Source of the DNA: Sinomonas notoginsengisoli
GTDB taxonomy: Bacteria; Actinomycetota; Actinomycetes; Actinomycetales; Micrococcaceae
Reading direction: 5' to 3'
NCBI RefSeq assembly: GCF_021554725.1
Contig: NZ_JAIZDP010000001.1
Coordinates: forward strand, 1,054,001 to 1,118,000
Length of the DNA stretch: 64,000 nt
Under the pieces are notes generated by a model. The model searched no databases and was not told the DNA's origin. It saw nothing but the letters and a program-made list of their open reading frames with translations. Positions 35,247 to 45,167 of the stretch are shown here, one piece after another. The translations under genes and the position numbers were made by a program. Position 1 is the stretch's first letter. Each line of letters opens with the position of its first letter.

Positions 35247-35783
35247 TTACTTACCAGCCTTTCCGACCTTGCGGCGGACAACTTCGCCTGCATAGCGGAT
35301 GCCCTTGCCCTTGTACGGGTCGGGCTTGCGCAGCTTGCGGATGTTGGCAGCCACCTCGCCGACCTGCTGCTTGTTGATGCCCGAGACCGAGAACTTGGTG
35401 GGGTTCTCGACCGCGAACGTGATGCCGTCGGGGGCGGACACGTTCACCGGGTGGGAGTAGCCGAGCGCGAACTCGAGGTCCGAACCCTTGGCCTGCACAC
35501 GGTAACCGGTACCCACGATCTCGAGCTTCTTCTCGTAGCCGTTGGTCACGCCCTCGATCATGTTCGAGATCAGCGTGCGGGTGAGGCCGTGCAGCGAGCG
35601 CGAGAGGCGCTCGTCGTTCGGGCGGGTCACCGAGAGGGTGGCGTCATCGAGGGAGATCTCGATGGGGCTGGCCACTGTGTGGGTCAGCTCGCCCTTGGCG
35701 CCCTTCACGGTCACCACGGAGCCGTCGATCTTGACCTCGACGCCGGCCGGGACGGTGATGGGGAGACGTCCAATGCGGGACAT
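35247..35783 (-). CDS. rplF: 50S ribosomal protein L6
   Basis: 178 residues, two L6 repeats: [37 protein letters not shown] and the C-terminal [38 protein letters not shown], which contacts the sarcin-ricin region. 18 bases after rpsH. Confidence 0.98.
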   Translation of the reverse strand: MSRIGRLPITVPAGVEVKIDGSVVTVKGAKGELTHTVASPIEISLDDATLSVTRPNDERLSRSLHGLTRTLISNMIEGVTNGYEKKLEIVGTGYRVQAKGSDLEFALGYSHPVNVSAPDGITFAVENPTKFSVSGINKQQVGEVAANIRKLRKPDPYKGKGIRYAGEVVRRKVGKAGK

Positions 35784-35801
35784 ATCTTCTTCTTCCTTCC
35801 C

Positions 35802-36200
35802 TTACCAGACGTACGCGAGGACTTCGCCGCCCACGCCCTTCTTGGAGGCCTGACGGTCAGTCAGGAGCCCAGAAGAGGTCGACAGGATGGCGATGCCGAG
35901 GCCGCCCAGCACGTGCGGGAGGTTGGTGGACTTCGCGTACACGCGGAGGCCCGGCTTGGAGATGCGGCGGACACCGGCGATCGAACGCTCGCGGTTGGGT
36001 CCGAACTTGAGGTCCAGAGTCAGCTTCTTGCCGACCTCGGCGTCCTCTTCCTTGTAGCCGGCGATGTAGCCCTCGGCCTTCAGGATGTCAGCAACACGGA
36101 CCTTGAGCTTCGACGACGGCATAGTCACCGAGTCGTGGTAGGCCGAGTTGGCGTTGCGCAGACGCGTAAGCATATCTGCGACGGGATCAGTCATAGTCAT
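35802..36200 (-). CDS. rpsH: 30S ribosomal protein S8
   Basis: 132 residues; start at ATG 36200 or two codons later ([23 protein letters not shown]). C-terminal signature [33 protein letters not shown]. Key 16S central-domain binder. The 90-base gap to rplE lacks the rpsN/rpsZ gene found there in many relatives. Confidence 0.97.
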   Translation of the reverse strand: MTMTDPVADMLTRLRNANSAYHDSVTMPSSKLKVRVADILKAEGYIAGYKEEDAEVGKKLTLDLKFGPNRERSIAGVRRISKPGLRVYAKSTNLPHVLGGLGIAILSTSSGLLTDRQASKKGVGGEVLAYVW

Positions 36201-36290
36201 TGTGGGCTCATGCCCTTCCTCATGACGGTTTCCGCACCGCGGTTCCAGGCTGTGCCTGGCACGCGCGCAGCGGACCTTTCACGTAGTGAT

Positions 36291-36869
36291 TCAGTCTTCG
36301 GTCTTGAACGGGAAGCCGAGGTGCTTCAGAAGCGCGCGGCCCTCGTCGTCGGTCTTCGCGGTCGTGACAACCGTGATGTCCATGCCACGGAGGCGATCGA
36401 TCTTGTCCTGGTCGATCTCGTGGAACATCACCTGCTCGGTGAGCCCGAACGTGTAGTTGCCGTTGCCGTCGAACTGCTTGCCCGAGAGGCCGCGGAAGTC
36501 GCGGATACGGGGCAGCGCGAGGGTGACAAGGCGGTCCACGAACTCCCACATGCGGTCGCCGCGCAGCGTCGTGAAGGCGCCGATCGGCATGCCCTCACGC
36601 AGCTTGAACTGGGCGATCGACTTGCGGGCCTTGGTGACCTGCGGCTTCTGGCCCGTGATGAGGGTCAGGTCGCGCACAGCGCCCTCGATCAGCTTCGAGT
36701 CCTTGGCAGCGTCGCCGACGCCCATGTTCACGACAACCTTGACCAGGCGGGGAACCTGGTTCACGTTCTCGTACTTGAACTCTTCCTGGAGGGCGCCCTT
36801 GATGGCCTCCGCGTACTTCGTCTTGAGACGGGGAACGACCTTCACCGGAGTCTCGACAGTCTCAGTCAT
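36291..36869 (-). CDS. rplE: 50S ribosomal protein L5
   Basis: 192 residues. [55 protein letters not shown] is the core; [29 protein letters not shown] is the C-terminus. Binds 5S rRNA. Its ATG overlaps the rplX stop (TGATG). Confidence 0.98.
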   Translation of the reverse strand: MTETVETPVKVVPRLKTKYAEAIKGALQEEFKYENVNQVPRLVKVVVNMGVGDAAKDSKLIEGAVRDLTLITGQKPQVTKARKSIAQFKLREGMPIGAFTTLRGDRMWEFVDRLVTLALPRIRDFRGLSGKQFDGNGNYTFGLTEQVMFHEIDQDKIDRLRGMDITVVTTAKTDDEGRALLKHLGFPFKTED

Positions 36870-37231
36870 CAGATGTCCTTCCCGGTGGCCTTGGAGTAGC
36901 GGACGCGGATGGTCTTGGTGACCCCGTCCTTCTCCACGGTCTCCACACGGAAGCCGACCTTGGTGGGCTTCTTGGTCTCGGGGTCCACGAGGGCCACGTT
37001 AGAGACGTGGATCGGGGCCTCGACCTGCTCGATTCCGCCGGTCTTGGTCCCGCGCTGCGACTGGCCCACCTTGGTGTGCTTGGTCACGCGGTTGATGCCC
37101 TCGACGAGCACGCGGTTCGTCTCGGTGAACACCTTCAAAACCTTGCCCTGCTTGCCCTTATCGCCACCCTTGTCCTGCTTGGTGCCGGTGATGACCTGGA
37201 CGAGGTCGCCCTTCTTGATCTTTGCACCCAT
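36869..37231 (-). CDS. rplX: 50S ribosomal protein L24
   Basis: 120 residues. [32 protein letters not shown] is the KOW motif; [49 protein letters not shown] is the family block. Initiates 50S assembly. Three bases after rplN. Confidence 0.97.
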   Translation of the reverse strand: MGAKIKKGDLVQVITGTKQDKGGDKGKQGKVLKVFTETNRVLVEGINRVTKHTKVGQSQRGTKTGGIEQVEAPIHVSNVALVDPETKKPTKVGFRVETVEKDGVTKTIRVRYSKATGKDI

Positions 37232-37234
37232 GAG

Positions 37235-37603
37235 TCAGAGCACCTCCGGTGCCAGCGAGACGATCTTCATGAACTTCTTGTCGCGCAGCTCGCGGCCCAC
37301 CGGGCCGAAGATGCGCGTGCCACGGGGGTCGCCGTCGTTCTTGAGGATGACTGCAGCGTTCTCGTCGAACTTGATGTAGGAGCCGTCCGCGCGGCGGCGC
37401 TCCTTCTTGGTGCGGACGACGACGGCCTTGACCACGTCGCCCTTCTTCACGTTGCCGCCAGGGATCGCGTCCTTGACGGTGGCGACGATCACGTCGCCGA
37501 TGCCTGCGTAGCGGCGACCGGATCCACCGAGAACGCGGATGGTCAGGATTTCCTTCGCACCCGTGTTGTCGGCGACCTTGAGCCGCGACTCCTGCTGAAT
37601 CAC
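37235..37603 (-). CDS. rplN: 50S ribosomal protein L14
   Basis: 122 residues, GTG start with AAGGAG five bases upstream: [71 protein letters not shown]... It forms inter-subunit bridge B8. Normally directly after rpsQ; here ~1.8 kb of inserted sequence separates them, so rplN heads its own transcript. Confidence 0.98.
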   Translation of the reverse strand: MIQQESRLKVADNTGAKEILTIRVLGGSGRRYAGIGDVIVATVKDAIPGGNVKKGDVVKAVVVRTKKERRRADGSYIKFDENAAVILKNDGDPRGTRIFGPVGRELRDKKFMKIVSLAPEVL

Positions 37604-37859
37604 TTCTACTCCTTACGTCTCGCCGGTTCTCGCACTGCTTCTACTGCTGCAGGCGAGCCTTGCGGAACGGTTGATGGGGCGTCTCTCGACCTGCCTGGAT
37701 GTGGCCAGAACGGGCCTGAATCAGCGTGCCGCGCGCATGTGTCCCCTCCTGCCGTGAGAGCAGCCGGGGCGCTCCCCTTCGGCAGAAGGGCATTATGCGG
37801 TGGCACGATGGTTCACGAGGTTCGTGACGGCATGGCAGAGCCAGCCGTACAAGCTCAAT

Positions 37860-37865
37860 ATCGTA
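37860..37865 (-). promoter_or_regulatory. Candidate extended -10 promoter for the rplN operon
   Basis: On the minus strand TGGTACGAT: a TACGAT -10 with an upstream TGn extension, and no good -35. It would start an ~250-base leader and compensate for the loss of read-through from rpsQ. Confidence 0.35.
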
Positions 37866-37914
37866 CCACGGGGCCCGTGTCCACCCCGAATCAGGGGTCC
37901 GGTCCCGGCCCCCA

Positions 37915-37966
37915 CGCACGACGGCGCCGGGCTGGCCCGGGCGAGCGGCCCACTCGCCGTCGTGCG
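37915..37966. terminator. ACGACG-family hairpin upstream of rplN
   Basis: Arms cgcacgacggcg (37915-37926) and cgccgtcgtgcg (37955-37966), perfect over 12 bp. It lies between the rplN promoter and the inserted gene, and could stop transcripts arriving from rpsQ or antisense to the inserted gene. Confidence 0.5.
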
Positions 37967-37991
37967 CCCCGCCGGCCTGCCGGAAGTCGTC

Positions 37992-38034
37992 TTGTCAGCA
38001 GGAAGTGCGGGTTACAGGCACTTGCTGCTGACAA
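37992..38034. repeat. Palindromic repeat C, left flank of the second AbiEi-like gene
   Basis: ttgtcagcaggaagtgc (37992-38008) pairs with gcacttgctgctgacaa (38018-38034), 16 of 17 bases, 9-base loop. Repeat D on the other side of the gene is a direct copy (33 of 41 positions identical by hand alignment). Confidence 0.8.
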
Positions 38035-38125
38035 TGGCACTTCCCATCCTCGGGAGGAGCCCCGCGAGGGCCTTTTCCGCCCCGCGGCCAGGTGATCGGA
38101 TCATCCACATAGGGCCCCGACAACC

Positions 38126-39209
38126 ATGCACACCCGTTCGCGCGGCGGCAATCATGAATCCGTGAACACCATGGACGCCCTCTACGAAACGGCATTGGCC
38201 TCCGTCGTCACCACTCGCCCTGACGCATACCGCCTCTTCGCTCGGGGCTCCGCGGTCCGCCTGCGCCGTGGCGCCTATGTGTCGACCGAGCTCTGGGTGC
38301 GGCTCGACGCGGCTTCCCGCTTCCGGTTGGCGGCGGCTGCGCTGGCCTGGGCCTATCCTGACACGGTCTTCTGTGGTGAAACGGCCCTGTTCCTGCGTGG
38401 CCTGCCTGTCGTGAAGACGCCTCCGACCATCGATGTGGCCACAGCAACAACCACTCGGCTCGGCATCCGTCCAGCCACCTTTGAGGTGTGCGGCGAAGTG
38501 CCCCTGGCAGTCCAGGCCAGGAACCTGGCGCCGCCGCCCATCAGGCGGCACCGGCACGTGCCCCTCGAGGCCGAACAGGGCGGCCCATTCCGGGTCCTAC
38601 CGTTGGCGGTCACCGTGGCGGAGGTGCTCGGTTCTGCAAAGTTCGCGCGCGCACTCACGATCGCCGATGGCGCGGTGCGCCTCAACCCCTCGATCCCCCC
38701 TCCTCGACAGGGCTGAGTTCGCGGAGGCCGTGGGCGCTCTTGCCTTCGGCACTCAAAGGCAGCGTGCCACGTCACGCGCGCAGCTCGCCCGTGCGGGAGC
38801 GGAATCGCCCGGGGAGTCCGTGAGCCGCGCCTTCATGCTTCTCTGGGGCTTCCCGGAACCGCAGCTCCAGTGCGAGTACCACGATGCCCTCGGATTCGTC
38901 GCGAGGACCGACTTCACGTGGGCTGCACTCAATCACGTCATCGATGCGGAAGCCCGTTCCGCGCGGGAACGAATCGGCCAGTTCGATGGATGGGGCAAGT
39001 ACTTCGGTGGACGCGGGGTTTCCGGAGCCGAGACAATCGAAGTCATCAAACGGGAGAAGCGCCGCGAGAACCGGCTCCTCGCGCTTGGCCATCCAGTCCT
39101 CCGATGGGACTGGCAGGATCTCGAGAGGCCCGCGCAGTTCCGTGCGAAGCTGCTCTCCTTCGGCCTGGAGCCCACGAGGAGTGCTGCTATCGACAGGAAG
39201 TGCGCGTAA
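38126..39209 (+). pseudogene. Frameshifted AbiEi-type winged-helix/nuclease-fold gene
   Basis: The first frame (38126-38716; realistic starts GTG 38162 or ATG 38171) encodes an AbiEi-like domain: ALASVVTTRPDAYRLFARGSAVRLRRGAYVSTELW...FCGETALFLRGLPVV. It stops soon after a run of six C (38695-38700). The protein continues in the next frame (LLDRAEFAEAVGALAFGTQRQRATSRAQLARAG...) to the TAA at 39207-39209. Removing one C restores ~345 residues. The C-terminal part (GFVARTDFTWAALNHVIDAEAR...GQFDGWGKYF...KREKRRENRLLALGHPVLRWDWQDL) is a PD-(D/E)xK-like fold in which Gln replaces the usual Glu of GEFDG. Either a recent pseudogene, a sequencing error, or slippage-dependent expression. Confidence 0.8.
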
Positions 39210-39229
39210 GAGGCACTTGCTGCTGAAAC
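39189..39229. repeat. Palindromic repeat D, overlapping the 3' end of the AbiEi-like gene
   Basis: caggaagtgc (39194-39203) and gcacttgctgctg (39213-39225) form the same hairpin as repeat C. The gene's last codons and its TAA (39207-39209) fall inside the arm and loop, so the repeat encodes the C-terminal residues RKCA. Confidence 0.8.
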
Positions 39230-39333
39230 CAGCACGTGCAGTCGTGCGCTCGACGTTCAGAAGCCACCGCGCCTGGGACGGGCGCCCGCGCTCGTGCGCC
39301 CCGGGGCGCCCCCCGAACCCGCGTCGGACGGCG

Positions 39334-39368
39334 GAAGGCCCGCCCCCTCACCGAGGGGACGGGCCTTC
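39334..39368 (-). terminator. Terminator of the S10 operon after rpsQ
   Basis: gaaggcccgcccc (39334-39346) pairs with ggggacgggccttc (39355-39368) with one bulge; 26 bases past the rpsQ stop. It shows that the S10 cluster ends here rather than reading into rplN. Confidence 0.7.
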
Positions 39369-39394
39369 GACAGTCCGCGAGAACCGCGAGAGGC

Positions 39395-39685
39395 CTACTT
39401 GGCCTTCTCGAGGATCTCCACGAGCCGCCACCGCTTGGTGGCGGACAGCGGACGGGTCTCCGCGATGAGAACGAGGTCGCCGATGCCGGCGGTGTTGTTC
39501 TCGTCGTGGGCCTTGCGCTTCTCGGTGCGGCGGATGACCTTGCCGTAGAGCGAGTGCTTCACGCGATCCTCGACCTCGACGACGATCGTCTTGTCCATCT
39601 TGTCGGACACGACGTAGCCGCGGGCCGTCTTGCGGTAGCCGCGCTGCTGGGCAGCGTGCTCCGTCAGGTTGTTCTCTTCGCTCAC
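39395..39685 (-). CDS. rpsQ: 30S ribosomal protein S17
   Basis: 96 residues, GTG start overlapping the rpmC stop. [82 protein letters not shown] covers the OB-fold. Primary 16S binder. Last gene of the S10 transcript. Confidence 0.98.
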   Translation of the reverse strand: MSEENNLTEHAAQQRGYRKTARGYVVSDKMDKTIVVEVEDRVKHSLYGKVIRRTEKRKAHDENNTAGIGDLVLIAETRPLSATKRWRLVEILEKAK

Positions 39686-40008
39686 TTGGCGTCCTCCTCA
39701 GCAGCCTCGGCTGGCTCTGCCTTGGCAGCCTTCTTAGCCGCCTTCTTCTCATCCTTCGTCTCGACGACCACGGGTGCGGCCTCGGCACGGATGCCCAGCT
39801 CGCGCTCGCGCAGGATGGTGTAGATGCGGGCGATGTCCTTCTTGACCGCACGGAGGCGGCCGTGGCTCTCGAGCTGGCCGGTGGCCGACTGGAAGCGCAG
39901 GTTGAACAGCTCTTCCTTGGCCTTCTTGAGCTCCTCGAAGAGGCGCTCGTTGTCCAGCTGGTCGAGCTTCTCAGCGCTCAGTTCCTTCGAACCGACTGCC
40001 ATTCTCAT
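39682..40008 (-). CDS. rpmC: 50S ribosomal protein L29
   Basis: 108 residues, longer than the typical 60-80. The helical hairpin core is [66 protein letters not shown] ~30-residue Ala/Lys/Glu tail follows. The ATG (MRMAV...) overlaps the rplP stop as ATGA. It borders the exit tunnel near the trigger-factor site. Confidence 0.97.
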   Translation of the reverse strand: MRMAVGSKELSAEKLDQLDNERLFEELKKAKEELFNLRFQSATGQLESHGRLRAVKKDIARIYTILRERELGIRAEAAPVVVETKDEKKAAKKAAKAEPAEAAEEDAK

Positions 40009-40421
40009 TCACCACCTTCGCGGCGCACGATGCGCGCCTTCAACGGGAGCTTGTGGATCGCGAGGCGAAGGGCCTCACGCGCCACCTCGTCAGAGACACC
40101 GGAGAGCTCGAAGAGCACACGGCCCGGCTTGACGTTGGCGATCCACCACTCCGGAGAACCCTTGCCGGAACCCATGCGGGTCTCGGCAGGCTTCTTGGTC
40201 AGCGGACGGTCAGGGTAGATGTTGATCCACACCTTGCCGCCACGCTTGATGTGACGGGTCATTGCGATACGAGCGGACTCGATCTGGCGGTTGGTCACGT
40301 ACGCCGGCGTGAGGGCCTGGATGCCGTACTCGCCGAAGGTGACCTTGGTGCCACCGGTCGCAGCGCCCGAGCGACCCGGGTGGTGCTGCTTGCGGTGCTT
40401 CACACGACGCGGGATAAGCAT
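40005..40421 (-). CDS. rplP: 50S ribosomal protein L16
   Basis: 138 residues: [105 protein letters not shown]. Helps place A-site tRNA. Starts directly at the rpsC stop (TAAATG). Confidence 0.98.
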   Translation of the reverse strand: MLIPRRVKHRKQHHPGRSGAATGGTKVTFGEYGIQALTPAYVTNRQIESARIAMTRHIKRGGKVWINIYPDRPLTKKPAETRMGSGKGSPEWWIANVKPGRVLFELSGVSDEVAREALRLAIHKLPLKARIVRREGGE

Positions 40422-41264
40422 TTAAGCCTCTCCTCCTTCTGCTGCCGGAGCAGCGGCTGCATCTGCTGCCGGGGCAGCAGCGGCCCCAGCCGCGGGAGCG
40501 GCCTGGGCCTGGCGGTCGCCAGACGGACGACGGCGGCGCTCGCCACCGGGGCGACCGGGACGGTCGCCACGATCGCCGCGGGGGCCGCGGGACGGAGCGG
40601 CAGCGGCCTGGGCAGCCAGCTCCTTCGACGTCACATCGCCCTTGTAGATCCAGACCTTCACGCCGATACGGCCGAAGGTGGTCTTGGCCTCGTAGAAGCC
40701 GTAGTCGATGTTCGCGCGGAGCGTGTGCAGCGGCACACGGCCCTCGCGGTAGAACTCCGAGCGGGACATCTCGGCGCCGCCGAGACGGCCCGAGCAGGCG
40801 ATGCGGATGCCCTTGGCGCCGGCGCGCTGGGCCGACTGCATGGCCTTCTTCATCGCACGGCGGAACGCGACGCGGCTCGAGAGCTGCTCCGCGACGCCCT
40901 GGGCGACGAGCTGGGCCTCGACCTCGGGGTTCTTGACCTCGAGGATGTTCAGCTGGACCTGCTTGCCGGTGAGCTTCTCGAGCTCACCGCGGATGCGGTC
41001 CGCCTCGGCGCCACGGCGGCCGATCACGATACCCGGGCGGGCCGTGTGGATGTCCACGCGGACGCGGTCGCGGGTGCGCTCGATCTCGACCTTGGCGATA
41101 CCGGCGCGCTCCATGCCATTGGTCATGAGCTGGCGGATCTTGACGTCCTCACGGACGAAGTCCTTGTAGCGCTGACCGGGCTTGCTGCTGTCGGCAAACC
41201 AGTGCGAGACGTGGTCGGTGGTGATGCCGAGTCGGAACCCGTGCGGGTTGACCTTCTGTCCCAT
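40422..41264 (-). CDS. rpsC: 30S ribosomal protein S3
   Basis: 280 residues. The KH domain contains [59 protein letters not shown]; the C-terminal S3 domain has [72 protein letters not shown]. The last ~60 residues are Arg/Gly-, then Ala/Pro-rich, low complexity. Helps form the mRNA entry channel. Confidence 0.97.
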   Translation of the reverse strand: MGQKVNPHGFRLGITTDHVSHWFADSSKPGQRYKDFVREDVKIRQLMTNGMERAGIAKVEIERTRDRVRVDIHTARPGIVIGRRGAEADRIRGELEKLTGKQVQLNILEVKNPEVEAQLVAQGVAEQLSSRVAFRRAMKKAMQSAQRAGAKGIRIACSGRLGGAEMSRSEFYREGRVPLHTLRANIDYGFYEAKTTFGRIGVKVWIYKGDVTSKELAAQAAAAPSRGPRGDRGDRPGRPGGERRRRPSGDRQAQAAPAAGAAAAPAADAAAAPAAEGGEA

Positions 41265-41630
41265 TTAGCGGGCCTCCTCGTTCTCCGGGGTCGCCACGAC
41301 CACAGTGATGTGGCTGGTGCGCTTTCTAATGCGGTATGCGCGACCCTGGGCACGCGGCTGGAACCGCTTCATGGTCGGGCCCTCGTCGACGAACGCCTCA
41401 GAGATGTAGAGGTCGCTCTCGTCGAACGCGACGCCGTCGCGGTCGGCGCGGACACGGGCGTTGGCCATCGCGGACGCGAGGACCTTGTAGACCGGCTCCG
41501 AAGCCGCCTGCTGGGCGAACTTCAGGATTGCCAGAGCCTCATTCGCCTGCTTGCCACGAACAAGGTTGACGACGCGCCGGGCCTTCATCGGCGTTACGCG
41601 GATGTGACGCGCAATTGCCTTGGCTTCCAT
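41265..41630 (-). CDS. rplV: 50S ribosomal protein L22
   Basis: 121 residues from ATG 41630 ([38 protein letters not shown]); the frame opens nine codons earlier, but AAGGAAAG precedes this ATG. The hairpin loop reaching into the exit tunnel is [26 protein letters not shown]; no macrolide-resistance insertions are visible. Confidence 0.97.
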   Translation of the reverse strand: MEAKAIARHIRVTPMKARRVVNLVRGKQANEALAILKFAQQAASEPVYKVLASAMANARVRADRDGVAFDESDLYISEAFVDEGPTMKRFQPRAQGRAYRIRKRTSHITVVVATPENEEAR

Positions 41631-41682
41631 TGCTTTCCTTCTCTTTCTCAGAGCCAAGCGCTGCTGCTGCCTTGCGGCAGGG

Positions 41683-41964
41683 TCAGCGGCGCTTGCCCTT
41701 CTTGTCGTCCTTCACGTGGCCGCGGAAAGTCCGCGTCGGGGCGAATTCGCCGAGCTTGTGCCCGACCATCGACTCGGTGACGAAGACCGGGATGTGCTTG
41801 CGCCCATCGTGCACGGCGATCGTGTGCCCGAGCATGTCGGGGATGATCATCGAGCGGCGGGACCAAGTCTTGATGACGTTCTTGGAGCCCTTCTCGTTTT
41901 CCCTGGCGACCTTCACAAAGAGGTGCTGGTCAACGAAAGGACCCTTCTTCAGGCTGCGTGGCAT
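41683..41964 (-). CDS. rpsS: 30S ribosomal protein S19
   Basis: 93 residues: [19 protein letters not shown]...[61 protein letters not shown]. Complexes with S13 in the 30S head. 12 bases after rplB. Confidence 0.98.
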   Translation of the reverse strand: MPRSLKKGPFVDQHLFVKVARENEKGSKNVIKTWSRRSMIIPDMLGHTIAVHDGRKHIPVFVTESMVGHKLGEFAPTRTFRGHVKDDKKGKRR

Positions 41965-41976
41965 GTGTCCAGGCTC

Positions 41977-42816
<840 letters not shown>

Positions 42817-42846
42817 TTACCTGTTCCTCGTTAAAGTGGTCTCCGC

Positions 42847-43155
42847 TCAGGCGAGCGGACCGCCGAAGATGTCGATTGTGCTGCCGTCCTTGAGAGTGAC
42901 GATGGCACGCTTGGTGCTCTTGCGCTCACCCCAGCCGAACTTGGTGCGCTTGCGCTTGCCCGGGCGGTTGAGCGTGTTGATCGAGTCGACCTTGACCGAG
43001 AAGATTCGCTCGATCGCGATCTTGATCTCGGTCTTGTTCGAGCGCGGGTCCACCAAGAAGGTGTACTTGCCCTCGTCGATCAGCCCGTAGCTCTTTTCCG
43101 AGACGACCGGCGCGAAGATGACGTCGCGCGGATCCTTGTAGCTGGATGCGCTCAC
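42847..43155 (-). CDS. rplW: 50S ribosomal protein L23
   Basis: 102 residues, GTG start overlapping the rplD stop by 4 bases. [91 protein letters not shown]. Docking site for trigger factor and SRP at the exit tunnel. Confidence 0.98.
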   Translation of the reverse strand: MSASSYKDPRDVIFAPVVSEKSYGLIDEGKYTFLVDPRSNKTEIKIAIERIFSVKVDSINTLNRPGKRKRTKFGWGERKSTKRAIVTLKDGSTIDIFGGPLA

Positions 43156-43787
43156 TTGGAGCCCTCCTCGTTCACAATGTTCTGGCCGTTGGACCTCGCG
43201 GCGACGAACGCGTCGAAGGCGGCCTTCGTGAAGACCACGTCATCGGAGACGAGAACGTCGTAGGTGTTCAGCTGGTCCGCATAGATCGCGTGCACCTCGG
43301 CGAGGTTGCGGACCGAGAGGGCCGCGAGCTCGTCGGCGCGGTCGATGACGACCAGCAGGTTCTTACGCCCTGAGAGAGCGCGAAGCGTGGCCAGGGCCTC
43401 CTTCGTGCTCGGCTTGTCGCCGGCGACGAGGGACTCGACCACGTGGATCCGGCCGTTGCGGGCGCGGTCCGAGAGGGCGCCGCGGAGGGCAGCGGCCTTC
43501 ATCTTCTTGGGGGTGCGCTGGCTGTAGTCGCGCGGCACGGGGCCGTGGACAACGCCGCCGCCGGTCATGTGCGGGGCGCGGATCGAGCCCTGGCGGGCGC
43601 GGCCGGTGCCCTTCTGCTTGAACGGCTTGCGGCCGGCACCGGACACCTCGCCTCGGGTCTTGGTCTTGTGCGTGCCCTGGCGTGCAGCGGCCAGCTGGGC
43701 GACGACGACCTGGTGCAGCAGCGGGACGTTCGTCTGGACGTCGAAGATCTCGGCGGGGAAATCCACCTTGACAGTTGCGTTAGCCAT
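43152..43787 (-). CDS. rplD: 50S ribosomal protein L4
   Basis: 211 residues. The tunnel loop [47 protein letters not shown] is intact; the C-terminal globular part ends [21 protein letters not shown]. Lines the exit tunnel; in some bacteria it autoregulates the S10 operon, but no such leader structure could be assigned here. Confidence 0.98.
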   Translation of the reverse strand: MANATVKVDFPAEIFDVQTNVPLLHQVVVAQLAAARQGTHKTKTRGEVSGAGRKPFKQKGTGRARQGSIRAPHMTGGGVVHGPVPRDYSQRTPKKMKAAALRGALSDRARNGRIHVVESLVAGDKPSTKEALATLRALSGRKNLLVVIDRADELAALSVRNLAEVHAIYADQLNTYDVLVSDDVVFTKAAFDAFVAARSNGQNIVNEEGSK

Positions 43788-43791
43788 GAGT

Positions 43792-44442
43792 TCAGGCTCC
43801 CTTCACGGCGGTGCGGACGAGGACGACCGAGCCGCGGGCACCCGGGAGGGCGCCCTTGATGAGAAGCAGCGAGTTCTCGGCATCCACCGCGTGGATGGTG
43901 AGGTTGAGGGTCGTCTGGCGCTCGTTGCCCATGCGACCGGCCATGCGGAGGCCCTTGAAGACGCGGCCGGGGGTGGCGCAGGCACCGATGGAACCGGGCT
44001 TGCGGTGGTTCTTGTGCGCACCGTGGGAGGCGGAGACACCGGCGAAGCCGTGACGCTTCATGACACCGGCGAAGCCCTTGCCCTTGGTGGTACCGACGAC
44101 GTCGATCCTCTGACCGGCCTCGAAGGTCCCCACGGAGAGCTCCTGGCCCAGCTCGTAGGACTCGGCGTCGGAGGTACGGACCTCGACGAGGTGGCGGCGC
44201 GGCGTCACGCCGGCCTTCTCGAAGTGGCCGGTGAGCGGCTTGTTGACCTTGCGGGGGTCAATCTGGCCGTAGCCAATCTGGACCGCGGTGTAGCCATCGG
44301 TCTCGGCGTTGCGCAGCTGGGTGACGACGTTGGAGTCGGCCTTAACGACAGTGACGGGGATGAGCTTGTTGCTCTCGTCCCAGACCTGGGTCATGCCGAG
44401 CTTCGTGCCCAGCAGGCCCTTCACATTGCGGGTAGTGGTCAT
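43792..44442 (-). CDS. rplC: 50S ribosomal protein L3
   Basis: 216 residues. [25 protein letters not shown] begins the fold; the central loop [49 protein letters not shown] approaches the peptidyl-transferase centre. Five bases upstream of rplD. Confidence 0.98.
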   Translation of the reverse strand: MTTTRNVKGLLGTKLGMTQVWDESNKLIPVTVVKADSNVVTQLRNAETDGYTAVQIGYGQIDPRKVNKPLTGHFEKAGVTPRRHLVEVRTSDAESYELGQELSVGTFEAGQRIDVVGTTKGKGFAGVMKRHGFAGVSASHGAHKNHRKPGSIGACATPGRVFKGLRMAGRMGNERQTTLNLTIHAVDAENSLLLIKGALPGARGSVVLVRTAVKGA

Positions 44443-44463
44443 AGTTCTCTCAGCACCTCCCTC

Positions 44464-44772
44464 TTAGAGCTTGATTTCGATGTTGACGTCTGCCGGCAGG
44501 TCGAGACGCATGAGCGAGTCGACGGCCTTGGGCGTCGGGTCGATGATGTCGATCAGCCGCTTGTGCGTGCGCATTTCGAAGTGCTCGCGGCTGTCCTTGT
44601 ACTTGTGGGGAGAGCGGATGACGCAGTACACGTTCTTCTCCGTGGGCAGCGGAACGGGGCCCACCACCGTCGCGCCTGCGCGCGTGACCGTCTCAACGAT
44701 CTTCCGAGCTGAAGTGTCGATGACCTCGTGGTCGTACGACTTCAGCCGGATGCGGATCTTCTGTCCCGCCAT
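44464..44772 (-). CDS. rpsJ: 30S ribosomal protein S10 (NusE)
   Basis: 102 residues: [102 protein letters not shown]. Also the NusE component of antitermination complexes. First gene of the S10 operon. Confidence 0.98.
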   Translation of the reverse strand: MAGQKIRIRLKSYDHEVIDTSARKIVETVTRAGATVVGPVPLPTEKNVYCVIRSPHKYKDSREHFEMRTHKRLIDIIDPTPKAVDSLMRLDLPADVNIEIKL

Positions 44773-45167
44773 ATCGCCTGACTCGCTTTCGTTTGTCTAG
44801 CACTGCACTGTTTGCTCACTGTTTTGTTGGCTGTGGCTGCCGAAGCATTCAAGGTCGCGACCACCACCGGCAGCACTGCCTGAATCCGGGCTACCCCGGG
44901 TTCCTCAGACAGCCGGCCTCTCCGACCCCCGCGGTCGGGCGTGTCGCGCCGCTGGCGCGCACGATCCCTAGCCTTGTTCGCGAAGGTGGGTCATATTTGG
45001 GCCCCAGCTTGGACCCTGCACCCGGCATTATCCGGATCGGGACGCGAAGGAGCGCTTGAACAACTCATCTAGTCTGCCAGAGATCTGCGCCATGCGCCAA
45101 TCGCCCGGCGAAGAGGGGGTATCCTCGGCCCATTGCCCCCAGCGAAGGTGATGAGGATCATAGATCC
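44773..45167. other. Divergent region between rpsJ and the beta-glucosidase gene
   Basis: 395 bases with no gene. It should hold the S10 promoter on the minus strand; the best pair I see is TATGAC (about 44990-44995) with TAGGGA about 19 bases on, which is weak. A hairpin, ccgggctaccccgg (44887-44900), lies in the presumed S10 leader. Nothing convincing is seen for the plus-strand gene. Confidence 0.4.

Larger units (their letters stand above)
37604..38125. other. rplN upstream region up to the inserted AbiEi-like gene
   Basis: 522 bases without a credible gene. Contents in order from rplN: a ~250-base leader, the candidate rplN promoter (37860-37865), the ACGACG-family hairpin (37915-37966), and palindromic repeat C (37992-38034). 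Short minus-strand frames here are Pro/Arg-rich and look non-coding. Confidence 0.5.
37992..39229 (+). mobile_element. Candidate hairpin-bounded single-gene element 2
   Basis: A 1.24-kb unit with an AbiEi/nuclease-fold gene between direct copies of palindrome C/D, inserted between rpsQ and rplN. Its size and layout match element 1, but the repeat sequence is unrelated. Mobility is an inference; no transposase or integrase is present. Confidence 0.4.

Noticed and set aside
36201-36290. Missing rpsN (S14) between rplE and rpsH
   Set aside because: Looked for in all frames; the 90-base gap is too short. Several actinobacteria keep rpsN elsewhere, so not reported as a loss.
37606-37919. Short minus-strand frames upstream of rplN
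   Set aside because: Pro/Arg-rich composition typical of GC-rich non-coding DNA; they fall in the leader and promoter of rplN.
38690-38716. Programmed ribosomal frameshifting at the C-run of the AbiEi-like gene
   Set aside because: No upstream Shine-Dalgarno-like stimulator or downstream pseudoknot was evident; decay or a read error is simpler, though slippage is not excluded.
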